Shown: piece after piece, positions 45,120-57,725 of the stretch
Position numbering within the stretch: the first letter of the stretch is position 1
How the letters are laid out: every line of letters begins with the position of its first letter
Assembly: GCF_017875765.1 (NCBI RefSeq)
Contig: NZ_JAGGNA010000001.1
Location: 891,001-955,000, forward strand
DNA from: Flavobacterium sp. CG_23.5
GTDB taxonomy: Bacteria > Bacteroidota > Bacteroidia > Flavobacteriales > Flavobacteriaceae
Direction of reading: 5' to 3'
Length of the DNA stretch: 64,000 bases
Program-made: the position numbers and the translations under genes
Notes under the pieces: model-generated
Database searches by the model: none
Told to the model about the DNA's origin: nothing
The model's input: only the letters and a program-made list of their open reading frames with translations

Positions 45120-45863
45120 ATGGAAAATAGACCAAAATTCAGGCTTTCAAAATCCGAATCTTCATTTATCAGGGAACCTTTATCAAGATTCAAAAACTTG
45201 ATTTTTACTTTTAAAGTACAATATAACTTTATTAAAGCATTTCGTAAGATGCATTTTATTGGCCCTTGCGTGACTGTATTTGGTTCTGCCCGATTTGGAC
45301 CAGAAACAATTCATTATCAAGATGCCGAACGAATTGGAGCCGAATTGGCTAAACTTGGGTTTACAGTCATGACCGGTGGCGGCCCCGGAATCATGGAAGC
45401 AGCAAATAAAGGGGCGTATGAAATTGGCGGTTATTCTGTAGGATGCAATATTGTTCTCCCTGTTGAACAAAAACCAAATCCATATTTGCATAAATGGATT
45501 TATATTCCTTACTTTTTTGTCAGAAAAGTGATTTTGATAAAATATTCCTATGCCTTTGTTGTAATGCCTGGCGGAATTGGCACTTTGGACGAATTATTTG
45601 AAGCACTAACGCTAATTCAAAATAAAATCATTAACAGTTTTCCAGTTGTAATTTATGATTCAAAGTATCATAAGGAACTTTGGGAACACATTCAAATGAT
45701 GTCAAAAAATGAGAGTATAACTCCGGAAGATATGAAGATGTTATTTGTTACGGATTCTGTTGAAGATTTAATAGCACATATTAAAAAACACTCTATCAAA
45801 AAATTTGGATTAGTAAAAGAACCATATAAATCCAAATGGTGGTTTAGAGAAAAAAGGAAATAA
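45120..45863 (+). CDS. LOG-family protein (TIGR00730-type, lysine-decarboxylase-like fold)
   Basis: 247-aa Rossmann-fold protein. GGGPGIMEAAN (86-96) and PGGIGTLDE (150-158) are the nucleotide-monophosphate-binding and catalytic motifs of the LOG family, which cleaves nucleoside 5'-monophosphates to release the base (cytokinin-activating in plants). Bacterial members probably handle damaged or surplus nucleotides. Single gene, converging on the histidine kinase gene after it. Confidence 0.87.
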   Translation: MENRPKFRLSKSESSFIREPLSRFKNLIFTFKVQYNFIKAFRKMHFIGPCVTVFGSARFGPETIHYQDAERIGAELAKLGFTVMTGGGPGIMEAANKGAYEIGGYSVGCNIVLPVEQKPNPYLHKWIYIPYFFVRKVILIKYSYAFVVMPGGIGTLDELFEALTLIQNKIINSFPVVIYDSKYHKELWEHIQMMSKNESITPEDMKMLFVTDSVEDLIAHIKKHSIKKFGLVKEPYKSKWWFREKRK

Positions 45864-45957
45864 AATATTTTTTTTAGCTATATAAAAAAGGCAAATTAGC
45901 CAATTAAGCAACTCATCTTCTAATTTATTTCTATCTATTTTGAAATAAAGAATAGTA

Positions 45958-48093
45958 TTAAACTATCCATTTCAACAATACTTTTTCTAAATCAGATTGA
46001 ATTATGGGTTTAGAAATATAATCATTCATTCCTGATTTTAAACATTTTTCTTTCTCTTCGATAAATATTCCAGCGGTCAATGCTATGATGGGAGGATTTG
46101 TAGAATGGCTCAATTTCCGAATTTCAGCAGTGGTTTCAAACCCATTTTTTTTAGGCATTTGTATGTCCATTAAAATAATATCCAGCTTTTCTTTTTTATA
46201 CAGTTTTATCGCTTCTTTTCCGTCTATAGCTTCAAAAATAATACAATTGGGAATTATTTTTTTTATTAGTTTTTTAGCCAGTAACATATTAATCCTATTG
46301 TCCTCAACAATAAGTACTTTGGTGTAATTGAGATTTTCTTTTACTGGTTCTTTTGTTTCCTCTAATTGAAAAGGAAAAGGTATTTTTAAGCTTTTGGATT
46401 TTTTAAATTCGACAGAAAAATTGAAATCACTTCCTTTTCCATAATGACTGTTAAGCTGTAACTTACTCTTCATCAATTCCAGAAGTTGATTAGAAATTGC
46501 CAGTCCTAAGCCTGTCCCTCCAAATTTTCGCGTGGTTGAAGCATCTTCTTGTACAAAAGAATGAAATATTTTTTCTTGATTGTTGTGTTTTATTCCAATG
46601 CCGGTATCTTTTACAGAAAAATTAATAGCAGCAATATTTTCATCAACAGAAGGTAATCCAGTAATATCTAAACTTATTGTCCCTTCGGAAGTGAATTTTA
46701 AAGCGTTACCAATTAAGTTTACGATAATCTGTTTGAGTCTTATGGAGTCAGCATAAACAAACTGAGGTACATTCTCATCAATAGTCAACATTAACTCAAT
46801 ATTTTTTAAATTTGCTTGGTGTTTAAAAAGACTGACGACTTGATGAGTTAGCAAAAAAAGATCAACTTCTTCCATATGTAATTCTAATTTCCCTGCTTCA
46901 ATTTTAGAAAAATCTAAAACATCATTAATTATATCCATCAATATTACTGCTGACTCATTAACAATATTTATATATTCCAATTGATTGGTGTCCAAGTTCG
47001 TTTTCATTAGCAAATCCGTAAACCCAATAATTCCATTCAACGGAGTCCTAATTTCATGACTCATATTCGTTAAAAAATTAGATTTAGCCTTATTGGCAGC
47101 CTCGGCTAGATCTTTTGCTTTTGTAAGTTCTTTTTGCATTAGCTTAATCTCAGTAATCTCAACAAAGCTGATTACTATTTCAGTTAATTCTCCCAGTGTA
47201 TTTTTCTCTGAGAAACCATTGACCAAAAGCGAAATAATTTCTTTGGAATGGGGACGTTTAACTCCAGCTATGAAATTTTTGAGCGGCTGTTGGCTCGTTA
47301 AAATTTGGTTTACCGGATAGTGTTCAAGTCGTAATGGCGCATTATTTTCATCTAAGAATTTCCATTCTGAATCAATTATTTGTTTCCCTTTCATCTGATC
47401 TTCACTTAAGCTAAGCAGTTCAGAAGCTTTAGGATTACACATAATAATGGATCCATTCGGGGAATGAACGACAATACCTACATCCAGATTATTTAATAAA
47501 TCCCGATATCTATTTTCGATATCTAACAATGCGACCTCAGCTTTCTTAAGTTCAGTTATATCAATCAATGTAACAAGACACTGTCCTTGATCTTTTGCAA
47601 CAACCCCAGTCAGGTAACCATAAAATACTGTAGTGTCATTTATCAAAAAACGTAACTCACAAGATTCTTTAACCTTACTTGTAAAGATTTTATCTAAAAA
47701 AAGATTGAAAATAGTTTTAGTGTCATTAGAAATAAAAAAGCCAAACATACCACTTATTAGTTTGGATCTTTCTCTAAATAGCATGTTAGAACCTGCTAAA
47801 TTAACGTCAATAATTTTTCCTTCATTAGAAAGGGTAAAATATCCTGAAGGGGCAAAATCATATAATTCAGTATATTTTTCATTAGCAATTTCAGCTTGTC
47901 CTTTTGCGAAAAGCAATTCTTCGTTCTGCATTTCAAGTTCAATCTGATGCACTTCCAGTTCATGAATGAGTTTCAAAGTCATGGCTTCAGAAAGTTTTCC
48001 GACCGCTTTTTCTTGAATTTTATTTGCTTGTAATTCTTCGGCTTTTTCGCGAAGAATTGCAATAATTTTCGATTTGTTTTTGGTATTTTTCAT
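45958..48093 (-). CDS. Hybrid sensor histidine kinase with two PAS domains
   Basis: 711-aa cytoplasmic sensor. A coiled coil (about 1-70) is followed by two PAS domains (about 70-190 and 190-320), HisKA with phospho-acceptor His346 ([12 protein letters not shown]), HATPase_c ([26 protein letters not shown]) and a C-terminal receiver domain with the phosphorylated Asp in [14 protein letters not shown]. No transmembrane segment. The C-terminal half is close to that of the next, much larger kinase, so the two arose by duplication. No output domain; a separate phosphotransfer partner would be needed. Confidence 0.92.
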   Translation of the reverse strand: MKNTKNKSKIIAILREKAEELQANKIQEKAVGKLSEAMTLKLIHELEVHQIELEMQNEELLFAKGQAEIANEKYTELYDFAPSGYFTLSNEGKIIDVNLAGSNMLFRERSKLISGMFGFFISNDTKTIFNLFLDKIFTSKVKESCELRFLINDTTVFYGYLTGVVAKDQGQCLVTLIDITELKKAEVALLDIENRYRDLLNNLDVGIVVHSPNGSIIMCNPKASELLSLSEDQMKGKQIIDSEWKFLDENNAPLRLEHYPVNQILTSQQPLKNFIAGVKRPHSKEIISLLVNGFSEKNTLGELTEIVISFVEITEIKLMQKELTKAKDLAEAANKAKSNFLTNMSHEIRTPLNGIIGFTDLLMKTNLDTNQLEYINIVNESAVILMDIINDVLDFSKIEAGKLELHMEEVDLFLLTHQVVSLFKHQANLKNIELMLTIDENVPQFVYADSIRLKQIIVNLIGNALKFTSEGTISLDITGLPSVDENIAAINFSVKDTGIGIKHNNQEKIFHSFVQEDASTTRKFGGTGLGLAISNQLLELMKSKLQLNSHYGKGSDFNFSVEFKKSKSLKIPFPFQLEETKEPVKENLNYTKVLIVEDNRINMLLAKKLIKKIIPNCIIFEAIDGKEAIKLYKKEKLDIILMDIQMPKKNGFETTAEIRKLSHSTNPPIIALTAGIFIEEKEKCLKSGMNDYISKPIIQSDLEKVLLKWIV

Positions 48094-48416
48094 ACGCTCT
48101 AACTATTAAAAAATATGCTGATATTGTCAATTCATTCTTTAAAAAATTATCTTTGAACCTAATTAATTCAATGAATCGTTGGAAGTAATTAAACTCCGTA
48201 AAACCAATATTACATCAAAATATAAAATTTCCTTCCAACTCAAAAATCTATCTCAAAATCAATTTTTAAAAATCTAAAAACTCCAAAAAGTAATTTTAAA
48301 TACATTCACGATATTAGTTTTTTTTAGGAAATTGAAGATACTGATTTCTAACATATTAACCAATGTTAAATCAATTTATTTTTTGTAAAAATTTGTTTCA
48401 TAGGCTTATAAAAAAA
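48094..48416. other. Intergenic region between the two kinase genes
   Basis: 323 AT-rich bases. It holds the promoter of the smaller kinase; nothing else was recognised. Confidence 0.3.
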
Positions 48417-51400
48417 TTATTTATCCAACCATTTATGTAAGATGTTTTCTAAATCAGTCTGAATTATTGGTTTTGATAAATAATCATCCATTCCTGATTC
48501 TAGACATTTTTCTTTATCGCCAATCATAATTCCCGCTGTTATTGCTATAATAGGAGTTTTAACAACATCTTCTAATTCTCTTATTTCCTGAGTGGCTTCG
48601 TAGCCATTTTTATTTGGCATTTGAATATCCATTAATATAACATCCGGTATCTCTGTCTTATATTTTTCTACAGCTTCATTCCCATCTTTGGCTTCAAAAA
48701 TAATACAGTTTGAAATTAATTTTTTCACCAGTGTTTTAGCCAACAACATATTAATTTTATTATCCTCAACAATTAAAACTTTTTTATTGGTAAGAATTTC
48801 CGTGGAAATTGGAGTTTCACTTGCATTTCCAACTATTTCTTCAAAAGGAGTCTGTTTTTTTGCTTTGGCCTTTCTAAATTTAATCTCAAAGAAAAAATCG
48901 CTACCATCTCCATATTTACTAATCAACTGCAGTTTGCTGTCCATTAAGGCTAAAAGCTGATTCGAAATCGCTAAACCTAATCCTGTTCCTCCATATTTTC
49001 GGTTGGTAGAATTGTCTTCCTGCACGAAAGAATTAAATATTTTTTTATTATTATTTGTTTTAATTCCAATACCAGTATCCTTAACAGAAAACTTTAGGGT
49101 TGTCCATTTTTTCTCTGAATCATCGATTACGTTAACATCCAACTGTATTTGGCCAAAAGTTGTAAACTTTACGGCATTACTCAATAGGTTTACCAATATT
49201 TGTTTTAACCTAATTGAATCCGCTAAAATCCACTTTGGAACATTACTGTCAATATTTAGTGACAAGGCTATCTTTTTTTGATTGGCTTGGTATTTAAATA
49301 AATCGATGACCTGATGTGTCAATTTAAAGATGTCTGTTTCTTCAATAAGCAATTCTAAATTTCCTGATTCAATTTTAGAAAAATCCAAAACATCATTAAC
49401 CAGTTGCATCAATGTTGTGGCGGATTCATTTACAGTTGACATATACTCCAACTGATTTTTTTCAAGATCTGATTTCATCAACAAATGAGTAAACCCAATT
49501 ATTCCGTTTAAGGGAGTTCGAATTTCGTGACTCATGTTGGCAAGAAAATCTGTTTTAGCTTTATTAGCGGCTTCCGCTTGTTCCTTGGATTTTAATAATT
49601 CAATTTCCATCAATTTTCGTTCCGTGATATCAATAAAACTAATCACAATTTCAGTAACCTCATCTTTGTTATCTTGAACAAGAAAACCATTGACTAAAAG
49701 CCAAATTATATCATTAGTTAACGGTCGATTGACTCCAACTGTAATGTTTTTAATTGATTTGCCAGTGCTAATAATTAGATTTACAGGATAGTCTTCTATC
49801 CGCATCACAGAATTATCTTCGTTTATAAACCGCCATTTCGGATCAATCACATTTCTCCCTAACATTTGATTCACACTTAATCCCAATAATTCTGATGCTT
49901 TCACATTACTCATAATAATTGAAGTATCAGGTTTATGTACAATAATCCCAGCATCAAGATTTTGTAATAGACCACGATATCTTTCTTCGCTTTTCTGCAA
50001 CGTATCATCTGCAAGTTTAACCTTAGTGATATCACGAGAAAGACATATAAAATGCGTATCATGTTCGGCAGTTTCTTTCATCGGAGCTATGGAAAGTTCG
50101 TACCAACGCAGTTCCTTTTCTCTATCCAAAACATACTGACGTCCTGTTGAAAATCCTTTTTCCGCTGCCTCTCGGATTGCTGAGAAGGCTAAATTAGCCG
50201 CATCAGCCGGTAATATTTCTGATATTTTCTTGCCAATAAATCGATCTGATGGGCTCAAAAGTGGATCTTTCCGATGGGAATGATACTTGTAAATAGTGCC
50301 ATCTAAACCTACTTCAACCATTAAATCTGGAATAGCATCAATTATTGCCTCCATCTTTTTATTGGTTTTCTTGAGTTCTTCTTCGGCTTTTTTGCGTTCA
50401 CTTACGTCTCTAACTATTGCTACGACACGTCCATCAGCGAGCATTTTAGCACTGATTTCAACTGCTACTAAAGATTTATCCTTGCGCAACATATTACGCT
50501 CAAGGGAAGTTCGTTCTCCATTGAGCAATTCTTCTCGCATAATTGGCCTATCGGCAAGCTCAATATTTGTAAAGAGATCTGTTATATTTTTTTCGCAAAG
50601 TTCTTCTTTGGTGTAGCCAAGCATAGCACAAGCGCTTTCATTCACTTCGAGCAAATCACCTGAAATATCATTAATAAAAATAGCATCTGAAGCCTGTTCA
50701 ATAAGACTACGGTATTTATCTTCGCTGCTAATAAGTTGTTCTCTTATATTTATTAATTCGGTAATTTCAGTCATTGCTCCATTTAAACGAATCACTTTCC
50801 CAGATTCATCTCTAGTTATAAAAACCCGATCGTAAAATATACCATAACTTCCATCCGCCTTTTGAAAACGAAATTCATTAGACCATGTTGAAGTGGTTTC
50901 TTCATAAGATGCATTAAGAGTATTAATTACTCTTTCATAATCATCTGGATGAACTTTTTCTTTCCACAGTGCTGCGTCTAGTTTTAATTTTTTATCTTCA
51001 TTATCTAAAGTAAAAAGGCTCAAAAAGGCATCATTGTACCAGCTTTCTTCTGTCAATATATTGTATTCATATAGCGCATCATTAGTGGCGCACGAAATCA
51101 TTTCAAATCGCTCATTGGCAATTTTTATTTTTTCCTCCGCTTTTTTAATGTTAGAAAGATCAAATCCCATTCCTAAGAGGCATTTATTTTCTTTATACTC
51201 AAAAGCATGAGAACTAATATAATATGGAATTTTAGCTTTGTTTTTTGTAAATAATTCTACTTCTATTCCTTGCGATTTTTTTTCAAATATGGTCTTTATT
51301 CTTGTTCTTATTTTTTCTTTAAAATCTTCGTCATAAAAATCAATCGGTTCCATTTGAGCTATTTCTTCTGTTGTGTAGCCCGTAATGGTCTCGAAATTTT

Positions 51401-54400
51401 TATTCCATTTTACAAACTTACCAGATTCATCATACAGATAAAAAATACCCGGAAGGTTATTGATTATTATTTCCGATAGTTGTTTCTCATTTAAGATTGC
51501 ATCTTCAGCAATCTTGCGTTCCGTTATATCAGTGGTTGTGCCAATATAACCCACAATTTGATTTTCAGAGTTTCGCTCCGGAATAGCCTGACCCATTACC
51601 CAAGTGATAGCACCATCAGGGCGAACAAAACGATATTCTGACTCCGAGATTTCCTGAAGTGAGGTAGCATTCTCCCAGCCTTCAAAAAGTTTATTTTTAT
51701 CCTCAAAATGTACAGCATCCAGCCAACCAATTCCTAATGCTTCCTGAGGGGAAAGACCCGACATCTGGCACCATCGAGGATTAACATAGGTGGTGCTACC
51801 TGATGCATCGGTGCGGAATATACCCACCGGAGATACTTCAGAAAGGGTATGATATCGTTGTTCGCTTTCAAAAACTCCTTGTTCTGCTTTTTTTCTTAAG
51901 GCTTCTTTTTCAAAAATTTCCATTGCAAAGCCAACATCACCGTTCGCTTCTTCTAATAACGCAATTTCCTCTTCGTCAAAAAAGTTTTTCTCACTGGCAT
52001 AAAAAGTAAAAATTCCAATTACTTTCCCGAATTTTTTTATGGGAAGTGTCATTAAAGATAGATAGCCCCGATCTACCGCCTCATCTTTCCAAGGCTTCAT
52101 CATTAAATCGTTTTCAATATCATTGCAAACAACATATCTTTGTTCCCTTACAGCAGTACCGCCTGGACCTCTGCCTTCTGGGAGGTCATCAGCTATAGAA
52201 ATAGTTTTAATGATTGAATGATACCCTCGATCTTCACCAGCAATCATTGCAGGAATAACTTTTTTAGAAGTTTCATCTATAATTCCAATCCATGCCATTC
52301 TAAACTTACCTACGTTTACAGCAATATCGCAAGCCTCTCTGAACAATGTTTGCTCATCAGTCGTACGAACAATCATCTGGTTGATTTGACTGATGAAAAA
52401 ATAAAGTCGATTCGCTTTTTCAATTTTATGTTCGGCTTCTATTCTCTTAGTAACATCAGTAATAATTCCATGACAAATTACCGTACCTTCAGGTTCAAGT
52501 ACCGGTAAAGAGTTTACTTCATGCCAAACCAATCCTTTAATTGGATGAAAATAGCGATATTCCACTTTAAGAGGAACTAACTGCGATTTGGTTTCTTTTA
52601 TGCTTTGAATCACTTTTCCTAAATCATCTGGATGAATTAATTCGAAGATTTTATCTGCATTATTCTCAATATCTTCAAATGAAAAACCGTAAATTTCTTC
52701 AACTGCATGACTGGCATAAGGATAAGTTAATGAGCCATCTTTATTTTGACGCATAGAATAAATTAATCCTGGCGAAGTAGCCGCAATTTTTGCAAATTTG
52801 TCTTTTTCTTTTATTATTATTTCATTGGCTTTTTTACTTTCAGTGACATCTCTTAAATTGGCAATTATACCTTTCACGCCATTGTGCTCAATCAAATTAT
52901 TCAATACTCCTTCCAACCAAATATAATTACCATTTTTATGTTTTACCTGAAACAAAACTGGATTTGATTTTCCAGGATTATCCAATGTTATTTGCATAAT
53001 CTGCTGCATATATTCGACATAATCTGGATGGAAATAGTCCGTATTTGAAATTTTTCTAAATTCTTGGCTTGTATAGCCGGTAACTCTCAAAGAAGAAGGG
53101 CTGCGAAAAACAGTATTTAAATTTTCATCAAGTAAGGTGATTATACTGTCATTATTTTCTACTAATGCGCGAAAACGTTTCTCGTTTTGTTCTATTATAA
53201 AATCTACTTTTTTCCTTTCTGTTATATCTTTTACAAACGCAATAAAACGATTCTCAGAAAGTTTCACTGCATCGACAAAAACAGTTACGATTTCTCCATT
53301 TTTATGAAAAATTATAAGCTCTCCTTTTAAGCTGCCGGTCTCCAAAAGAATTTTGAATTGTTGATTAGAATTCTCAAGAGATTCTGAAGTTGATAAATCA
53401 CCAAATTTCATTGATAATAATTCTTCTTTTGAATAACCCGTTATGAAACATGCAGCAGGATTGACTTCTAAATAATTGCCGTTTTCATCTACAACAAAAA
53501 CGCCATCAGGTGCATTTTCTATATAATTTCTAAATTTAGCATTACTTTTTTCTTCAATTAATTTGGAATTAAGAACGATCTCGCTCTGTTCATTGGCTCT
53601 TAAAGTTTCTTCGTGTTGCTTTTTTAAGGTAATATCTTGAGTGTTTCCTCTTAAAGCGATAACTTCTCCATGAGGATCTAACACCGGAATAACAATTACA
53701 TGCAGCCATTTTATTCTTTGGTCCGTAAAAACGGCACATTGCTCACATTCAAACGGTTTTTTATCAACTAAACATTGATTGATTTTATTTTGAAATATAG
53801 CGACATCCTCCTTTTCAAACCGACTCAAATATCCCTCAAATAAATTTTGCTCTGGTTTTTCTTCAATTTCATAAATCGAATACAATTCGTGAGACCAAAT
53901 CATTTTTTTTGTCATCAAATCGAATTCCCAACTTCCAATCTTAGCAATCTTTTGCGCAACATTTAACAAATTTTCACTGGATATTAAATTTTCCTGAGCC
54001 TTTCTTATTTCAGTAATATCTCTTCCAATTGCATAAATATTTCCAGAAGAAATGCTCTTTGCAGTCCATTGAATAGTGATAAATTCGCCGTTTTTTTTCA
54101 AAAATCTATTCTCATAATTTATTGAAGGTTTTCCTGTAGCAAGACTTTCAATCTCTGTTAACGATCTTTCAAGATCATCGGGGTGCAAAAGATGGATTAA
54201 AGAATTATTAAGCAATTCTTCTTTTGAATATCCTAAAATATCGACAAAAGTGGGGTTGATCTCTTTAAAAAAAGCATCAATTCCTACAATACATACTAAA
54301 TCCTTAGACTCTTCAATAAAAAACTTGAAGCTAGCTAATGACTCTTCTCTTTTTATCAATTGAATTATTTCTGATTCTTGTTCTTGCGTTTTTTTGAGTA

Positions 54401-54446
54401 ATTCATCGTAAGTTGGTTTGGCTTCTTTCATACCCATAAAATTCAA
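48417..54446 (-). CDS. Giant hybrid histidine kinase with about eleven PAS domains and one GAF domain
   Basis: 2009-aa soluble sensor. From the N-terminus: a short coiled coil, five PAS domains (about 40-680), a GAF domain (about 700-860), six more PAS domains (about 865-1615), HisKA with His1640 ([12 protein letters not shown]), HATPase_c ([26 protein letters not shown]) and a receiver domain with Asp1940 ([12 protein letters not shown]). PAS units are joined by the usual DITERK-like linkers. No transmembrane segment, so it reads internal signals such as redox state, oxygen or small ligands. The kinase-receiver part is closely related to the neighbouring 711-aa kinase, including the last PAS domain ([15 protein letters not shown]). 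Confidence 0.93.
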   Translation of the reverse strand: MNFMGMKEAKPTYDELLKKTQEQESEIIQLIKREESLASFKFFIEESKDLVCIVGIDAFFKEINPTFVDILGYSKEELLNNSLIHLLHPDDLERSLTEIESLATGKPSINYENRFLKKNGEFITIQWTAKSISSGNIYAIGRDITEIRKAQENLISSENLLNVAQKIAKIGSWEFDLMTKKMIWSHELYSIYEIEEKPEQNLFEGYLSRFEKEDVAIFQNKINQCLVDKKPFECEQCAVFTDQRIKWLHVIVIPVLDPHGEVIALRGNTQDITLKKQHEETLRANEQSEIVLNSKLIEEKSNAKFRNYIENAPDGVFVVDENGNYLEVNPAACFITGYSKEELLSMKFGDLSTSESLENSNQQFKILLETGSLKGELIIFHKNGEIVTVFVDAVKLSENRFIAFVKDITERKKVDFIIEQNEKRFRALVENNDSIITLLDENLNTVFRSPSSLRVTGYTSQEFRKISNTDYFHPDYVEYMQQIMQITLDNPGKSNPVLFQVKHKNGNYIWLEGVLNNLIEHNGVKGIIANLRDVTESKKANEIIIKEKDKFAKIAATSPGLIYSMRQNKDGSLTYPYASHAVEEIYGFSFEDIENNADKIFELIHPDDLGKVIQSIKETKSQLVPLKVEYRYFHPIKGLVWHEVNSLPVLEPEGTVICHGIITDVTKRIEAEHKIEKANRLYFFISQINQMIVRTTDEQTLFREACDIAVNVGKFRMAWIGIIDETSKKVIPAMIAGEDRGYHSIIKTISIADDLPEGRGPGGTAVREQRYVVCNDIENDLMMKPWKDEAVDRGYLSLMTLPIKKFGKVIGIFTFYASEKNFFDEEEIALLEEANGDVGFAMEIFEKEALRKKAEQGVFESEQRYHTLSEVSPVGIFRTDASGSTTYVNPRWCQMSGLSPQEALGIGWLDAVHFEDKNKLFEGWENATSLQEISESEYRFVRPDGAITWVMGQAIPERNSENQIVGYIGTTTDITERKIAEDAILNEKQLSEIIINNLPGIFYLYDESGKFVKWNKNFETITGYTTEEIAQMEPIDFYDEDFKEKIRTRIKTIFEKKSQGIEVELFTKNKAKIPYYISSHAFEYKENKCLLGMGFDLSNIKKAEEKIKIANERFEMISCATNDALYEYNILTEESWYNDAFLSLFTLDNEDKKLKLDAALWKEKVHPDDYERVINTLNASYEETTSTWSNEFRFQKADGSYGIFYDRVFITRDESGKVIRLNGAMTEITELINIREQLISSEDKYRSLIEQASDAIFINDISGDLLEVNESACAMLGYTKEELCEKNITDLFTNIELADRPIMREELLNGERTSLERNMLRKDKSLVAVEISAKMLADGRVVAIVRDVSERKKAEEELKKTNKKMEAIIDAIPDLMVEVGLDGTIYKYHSHRKDPLLSPSDRFIGKKISEILPADAANLAFSAIREAAEKGFSTGRQYVLDREKELRWYELSIAPMKETAEHDTHFICLSRDITKVKLADDTLQKSEERYRGLLQNLDAGIIVHKPDTSIIMSNVKASELLGLSVNQMLGRNVIDPKWRFINEDNSVMRIEDYPVNLIISTGKSIKNITVGVNRPLTNDIIWLLVNGFLVQDNKDEVTEIVISFIDITERKLMEIELLKSKEQAEAANKAKTDFLANMSHEIRTPLNGIIGFTHLLMKSDLEKNQLEYMSTVNESATTLMQLVNDVLDFSKIESGNLELLIEETDIFKLTHQVIDLFKYQANQKKIALSLNIDSNVPKWILADSIRLKQILVNLLSNAVKFTTFGQIQLDVNVIDDSEKKWTTLKFSVKDTGIGIKTNNNKKIFNSFVQEDNSTNRKYGGTGLGLAISNQLLALMDSKLQLISKYGDGSDFFFEIKFRKAKAKKQTPFEEIVGNASETPISTEILTNKKVLIVEDNKINMLLAKTLVKKLISNCIIFEAKDGNEAVEKYKTEIPDVILMDIQMPNKNGYEATQEIRELEDVVKTPIIAITAGIMIGDKEKCLESGMDDYLSKPIIQTDLENILHKWLDK

Positions 54447-54746
54447 ATAATTATCAATAAATCTATTGTACCCGCTAAATATAATAAAATAAAAACAACA
54501 AATAAAATTCGACTCCTCATTATAATAAAATATTCAAACCGCGCTTCACTTCTGTTGAAGCAATTTGCTTAAAAAGTGTCGAAGACTTCGTTAATTAATA
54601 TAAGTATGGAGAATAAAATAATGTCGTTTTTTAAACCTATAAGACATATAAGTTTTTAATTATATTGTTGTAGTAAAATATCAGATATTGCCTAAAGATG
54701 ATTAAACCCTGTTTAATTATAACCCGCTGGTTTTAAATATCAAAAA

Positions 54747-54882
54747 CGTCGGATCGAGTGTTTTTTTTTGTGAAATAAAATGAAGCAAAAAATGGATCGA
54801 GGACCGTTTTTGATGATAAATTTTCTTATTCTCGACACAATTTTTTTCCCGATGCTTCGGGAGAAAATCACTCGAACTGACG
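54747..54882. repeat. MITE-like element with imperfect terminal inverted repeats
   Basis: Lies in the 674-bp gap 54447-55120, which has no gene. The ends CGTCGGATCGAGTG (54747-54760) and CACTCGAACTGACG (54869-54882) are inverted repeats matching at 12 of 14 positions. Inside are GGATCGAG/CTCGACA words and a CCCGA-TGCT-TCGGG hairpin (54848-54861). At 136 bp, without coding capacity, it resembles a non-autonomous mobile or REP-type element. Small palindromes such as GCTTCA-CTTCTG-TTGAAGC near 54545 lie further upstream. Confidence 0.5.
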
Positions 54883-55051
54883 AAAATTAATCGTTAAAGG
54901 CCACTTACATCCAAGAGGTCAATAACATCATAATATGAGGAGCTATAAATTAATAGAGTTACAAATTGTTCCTAGTACTTAATTCTAATTTTCTGCCAAA
55001 AATCTCTTATTTTAAAGTTCAGTTTTTTAAGGTGTAAAATCATTCATTAAT

Positions 55052-55085
55052 AACAAATTCCGAAATGAGAATTTCGGAATTTGTT
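55052..55085. terminator. Hairpin downstream of the large catalase gene
   Basis: AACAAATTCCGAAAT and its perfect complement around GAGA: a 15-bp stem. Flanking T-runs are weak, so termination is likely but not certain. Confidence 0.65.
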
Positions 55086-55120
55086 TACTCAGCTGCATAA
55101 TATTAAAAAATATAAATGGT

Positions 55121-57277
55121 CTAAAGTGCTTTTTCGCGATTCCAAAAACGATGCTGACCCATCGCTTCTATAAAGGATTTTACGAAGGCCTTATCCGCCT
55201 CATTCGCTTTTAAAACAATTCCATCTGTAACATCTTTGATATCAAATTGAACTTTAACATTCGTTTCACTAAAAATCTCAGATGCATCAGCACCAATAAC
55301 TTTACAGTGTTTATAAGCTTCATTTATAAATTCGATTACTTCAGGCTTTGAACTCAGGAAACCAATGTTTTTCCCTCCAGGAATATATACCGCATCAAAT
55401 AAAACCGAAGCAGCAATGAGAAAACTTTGATCTACTTTGATTTCACTTCCATCGTTAGCCTTTATTGTTCCTAAATGTGGCGCAACAATTTTCATACTCG
55501 CTCCTTCTTTATCCAACGCTGCTTTCATGGCATTAATAGCAGCCCTGTCAACCCCTTCCGAACATATAACAGCAACTTGTCGTGTCGCTATAGTTTTGGA
55601 CAGTGTTTTGTTTTTGAGCATACTTAATGCATCCGAAGGTTTCATGTGATTTGTAACTTTTTTAGGTTCGTATTTTTGTTTGTCTGCATTTGCACCTATA
55701 CCATGATTCATTGGTTTTTCAGGACTTTTTGGCACCTTAAGTCCCAAACCTTCCGCTACTTTATTTGCCAAATCTGCATCAATTTGAGATAACAATCCTA
55801 ACATACGGTTTTGTATCGCCAAGGTTTCCAGTTTACCTAATTCAAAACGCAAGGCATTTATAATGTGATTTTTTTCTGTTTGGGTTTGGCTTTTAAAAAA
55901 CAAGGTAGCCTGACTGAAATGATCCGAAAAACTTTCGCTGCGATCGCGTACTTTTTGCGCATCGATTCTTTCGTTGAAACTGCTAAAACCACCTTCTTCA
56001 ATTTTTGCTTGAAAAGGACAACCTCCACCGAGAGAATTTGGGTGATAACTAACCCGACCCACATTAATTTCCTGGCGCATGTGTCCGTCACGCTGATTAT
56101 TGTGCATCGGGGCTATAGTTTTATTAATTGGAATTTCATGAAAATTAGGACTGCCTAAACGCGATAATTGTGTATCCGTGTAAGAAAACAAACGTCCTTG
56201 TAACAAGGGATCATTTGTAAAATCTATCCCCGGGACAATGTGACCGGGATGAAAAGCGACTTGCTCCGTCTCAGCAAAAAAATTATCAGGATTGCGATTC
56301 AGAACCATTTTTCCAATTAGGGTAACTGGAACTAATTCCTCGGGAACAAGTTTCGTTGGATCTAATAAATCGAAATCAAATTTATGCTCATCGGCATCTG
56401 GTATGATTTGAACTCCAAGTTCCCACTCGGGAAAGTGTCCGTTCTCGATGGATTCCCATAGGTCCTGACGATGGAAATCTGAATTTTTTCCTGATATTTT
56501 TTGGGCTTCGTCCCAAAGCACAGCATGTGTTCCTAATTTTGGTTTCCAATGGAATTTAACAAAATGAGATTCGTTTTTTTTATTTATAAACCGGAAAGTA
56601 TGAACACCAAAACCTTCCATCATTCTTAAACTTCTGGGAATTGCTCTATCTGACATCACCCACATGATGGTATGCATCGTCTCTGGCATTAGGGAAATGA
56701 AATCCCAAAAAGTATCGTGTGCAGAAGCAGCCTGTGGCATTTCATTATTAGGTTCTGGTTTAACGGCATGGATTAAATCAGGAAACTTAATGGCATCTTG
56801 AATAAAAAATACCGGTACGTTATTTCCAACTAAATCATAATTGCCTTGCTCTGTGTAAAATTTTACCGAAAATCCTCTAATATCTCTTGCTAAATCTGTA
56901 GAGCCTCTAAATCCCGCAACCGTAGAAAAACGGGTGAAAACCGGAGTTTTAATGCTTGGATCTTGCAGAAACCCTGCTTTAGTATATTTCTCCATAGATT
57001 CGTAAACCTGAAAATAGCCGTGTGCTGCTGAACCTCGAGCATGCACGATTCTTTCCGGGATTCTTTCATGGTCAAAGTGAGTAATTTTTTCTCGTAAAAT
57101 AAAATCTTCCAGTAACGAAGGTCCACGTTCACCAACCTTAAGCGAATTATTATCATCGTTTATTTTAAGACCCTGATCAGTCGTCATAAACTGATTGGTG
57201 GCATCAGATTTGTTAAATTTTAAATCCTGCTGTTTTTGGTTTTCAGAATCGTCGAATTTTTTTTTCTCGTTTTTCAT
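55121..57277 (-). CDS. katE: Large-subunit catalase (HPII/KatE type)
   Basis: 718-aa monofunctional haem catalase with the extended C-terminus of the HPII group. The catalytic His79 is in [16 protein letters not shown]; Asn is in VGNNVPVFF; the haem-ligand Tyr is in [15 protein letters not shown] flavodoxin-like DJ-1/class I glutamine-amidotransferase domain (about 560-718; [28 protein letters not shown]) follows, as in E. coli HPII. Stands alone. With KatG it gives the organism two unrelated peroxide-removing enzymes. Confidence 0.96.
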   Translation of the reverse strand: MKNEKKKFDDSENQKQQDLKFNKSDATNQFMTTDQGLKINDDNNSLKVGERGPSLLEDFILREKITHFDHERIPERIVHARGSAAHGYFQVYESMEKYTKAGFLQDPSIKTPVFTRFSTVAGFRGSTDLARDIRGFSVKFYTEQGNYDLVGNNVPVFFIQDAIKFPDLIHAVKPEPNNEMPQAASAHDTFWDFISLMPETMHTIMWVMSDRAIPRSLRMMEGFGVHTFRFINKKNESHFVKFHWKPKLGTHAVLWDEAQKISGKNSDFHRQDLWESIENGHFPEWELGVQIIPDADEHKFDFDLLDPTKLVPEELVPVTLIGKMVLNRNPDNFFAETEQVAFHPGHIVPGIDFTNDPLLQGRLFSYTDTQLSRLGSPNFHEIPINKTIAPMHNNQRDGHMRQEINVGRVSYHPNSLGGGCPFQAKIEEGGFSSFNERIDAQKVRDRSESFSDHFSQATLFFKSQTQTEKNHIINALRFELGKLETLAIQNRMLGLLSQIDADLANKVAEGLGLKVPKSPEKPMNHGIGANADKQKYEPKKVTNHMKPSDALSMLKNKTLSKTIATRQVAVICSEGVDRAAINAMKAALDKEGASMKIVAPHLGTIKANDGSEIKVDQSFLIAASVLFDAVYIPGGKNIGFLSSKPEVIEFINEAYKHCKVIGADASEIFSETNVKVQFDIKDVTDGIVLKANEADKAFVKSFIEAMGQHRFWNREKAL

Positions 57278-57414
57278 TTTATTAGCTTTTTGGTTTTTAA
57301 AACTTTTTACGTTTTATAAATTTACATTTTTAAAGGTAAAAATTTTCAAAAAATAGTATAAAAATTTATAATATTCTTAAATATAAAAATTATAGCATTA
57401 TGATTTACAATGGT

Positions 57415-57699
57415 TTATATTTTTTTATCCAACTCTTCCAATAATTTTCTTGAAGAAAGTTTTAGCATAAAAATGATTCCACAAATCGTGGAAGATATGC
57501 CATTGGCTATAATAATAGGAACATCCGATTTCAAAATTCCATAAATCAGCCACATAATACCGCCCAGAAATAGCATTCCATAAGTGACTTTCGAGATATC
57601 TTTCGTTGATTTAGTTTTTATAATTTTATAAGTCTGTGGAAAATTTGCTCCTGTTGTAAATGCCGCTGCTGCTAAACCGAGTATTTGAATATATTCCAT
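57415..57699 (-). CDS. SemiSWEET sugar transporter
   Basis: 94-aa membrane protein with one triple-helix bundle. The PQ-loop ANFPQTYKIIKTKSTKDIS (about 18-36) is characteristic of SWEET/SemiSWEET proteins, which dimerise to form a sugar pore. Length matches bacterial SemiSWEETs. Substrate not predictable. It follows the DUF72 gene by 26 bp on the same strand and is probably co-transcribed. Confidence 0.88.
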   Translation of the reverse strand: MEYIQILGLAAAAFTTGANFPQTYKIIKTKSTKDISKVTYGMLFLGGIMWLIYGILKSDVPIIIANGISSTICGIIFMLKLSSRKLLEELDKKI

Positions 57700-57725
57700 A
57701 AATGAATTTTTTTTAAAATAATGAA

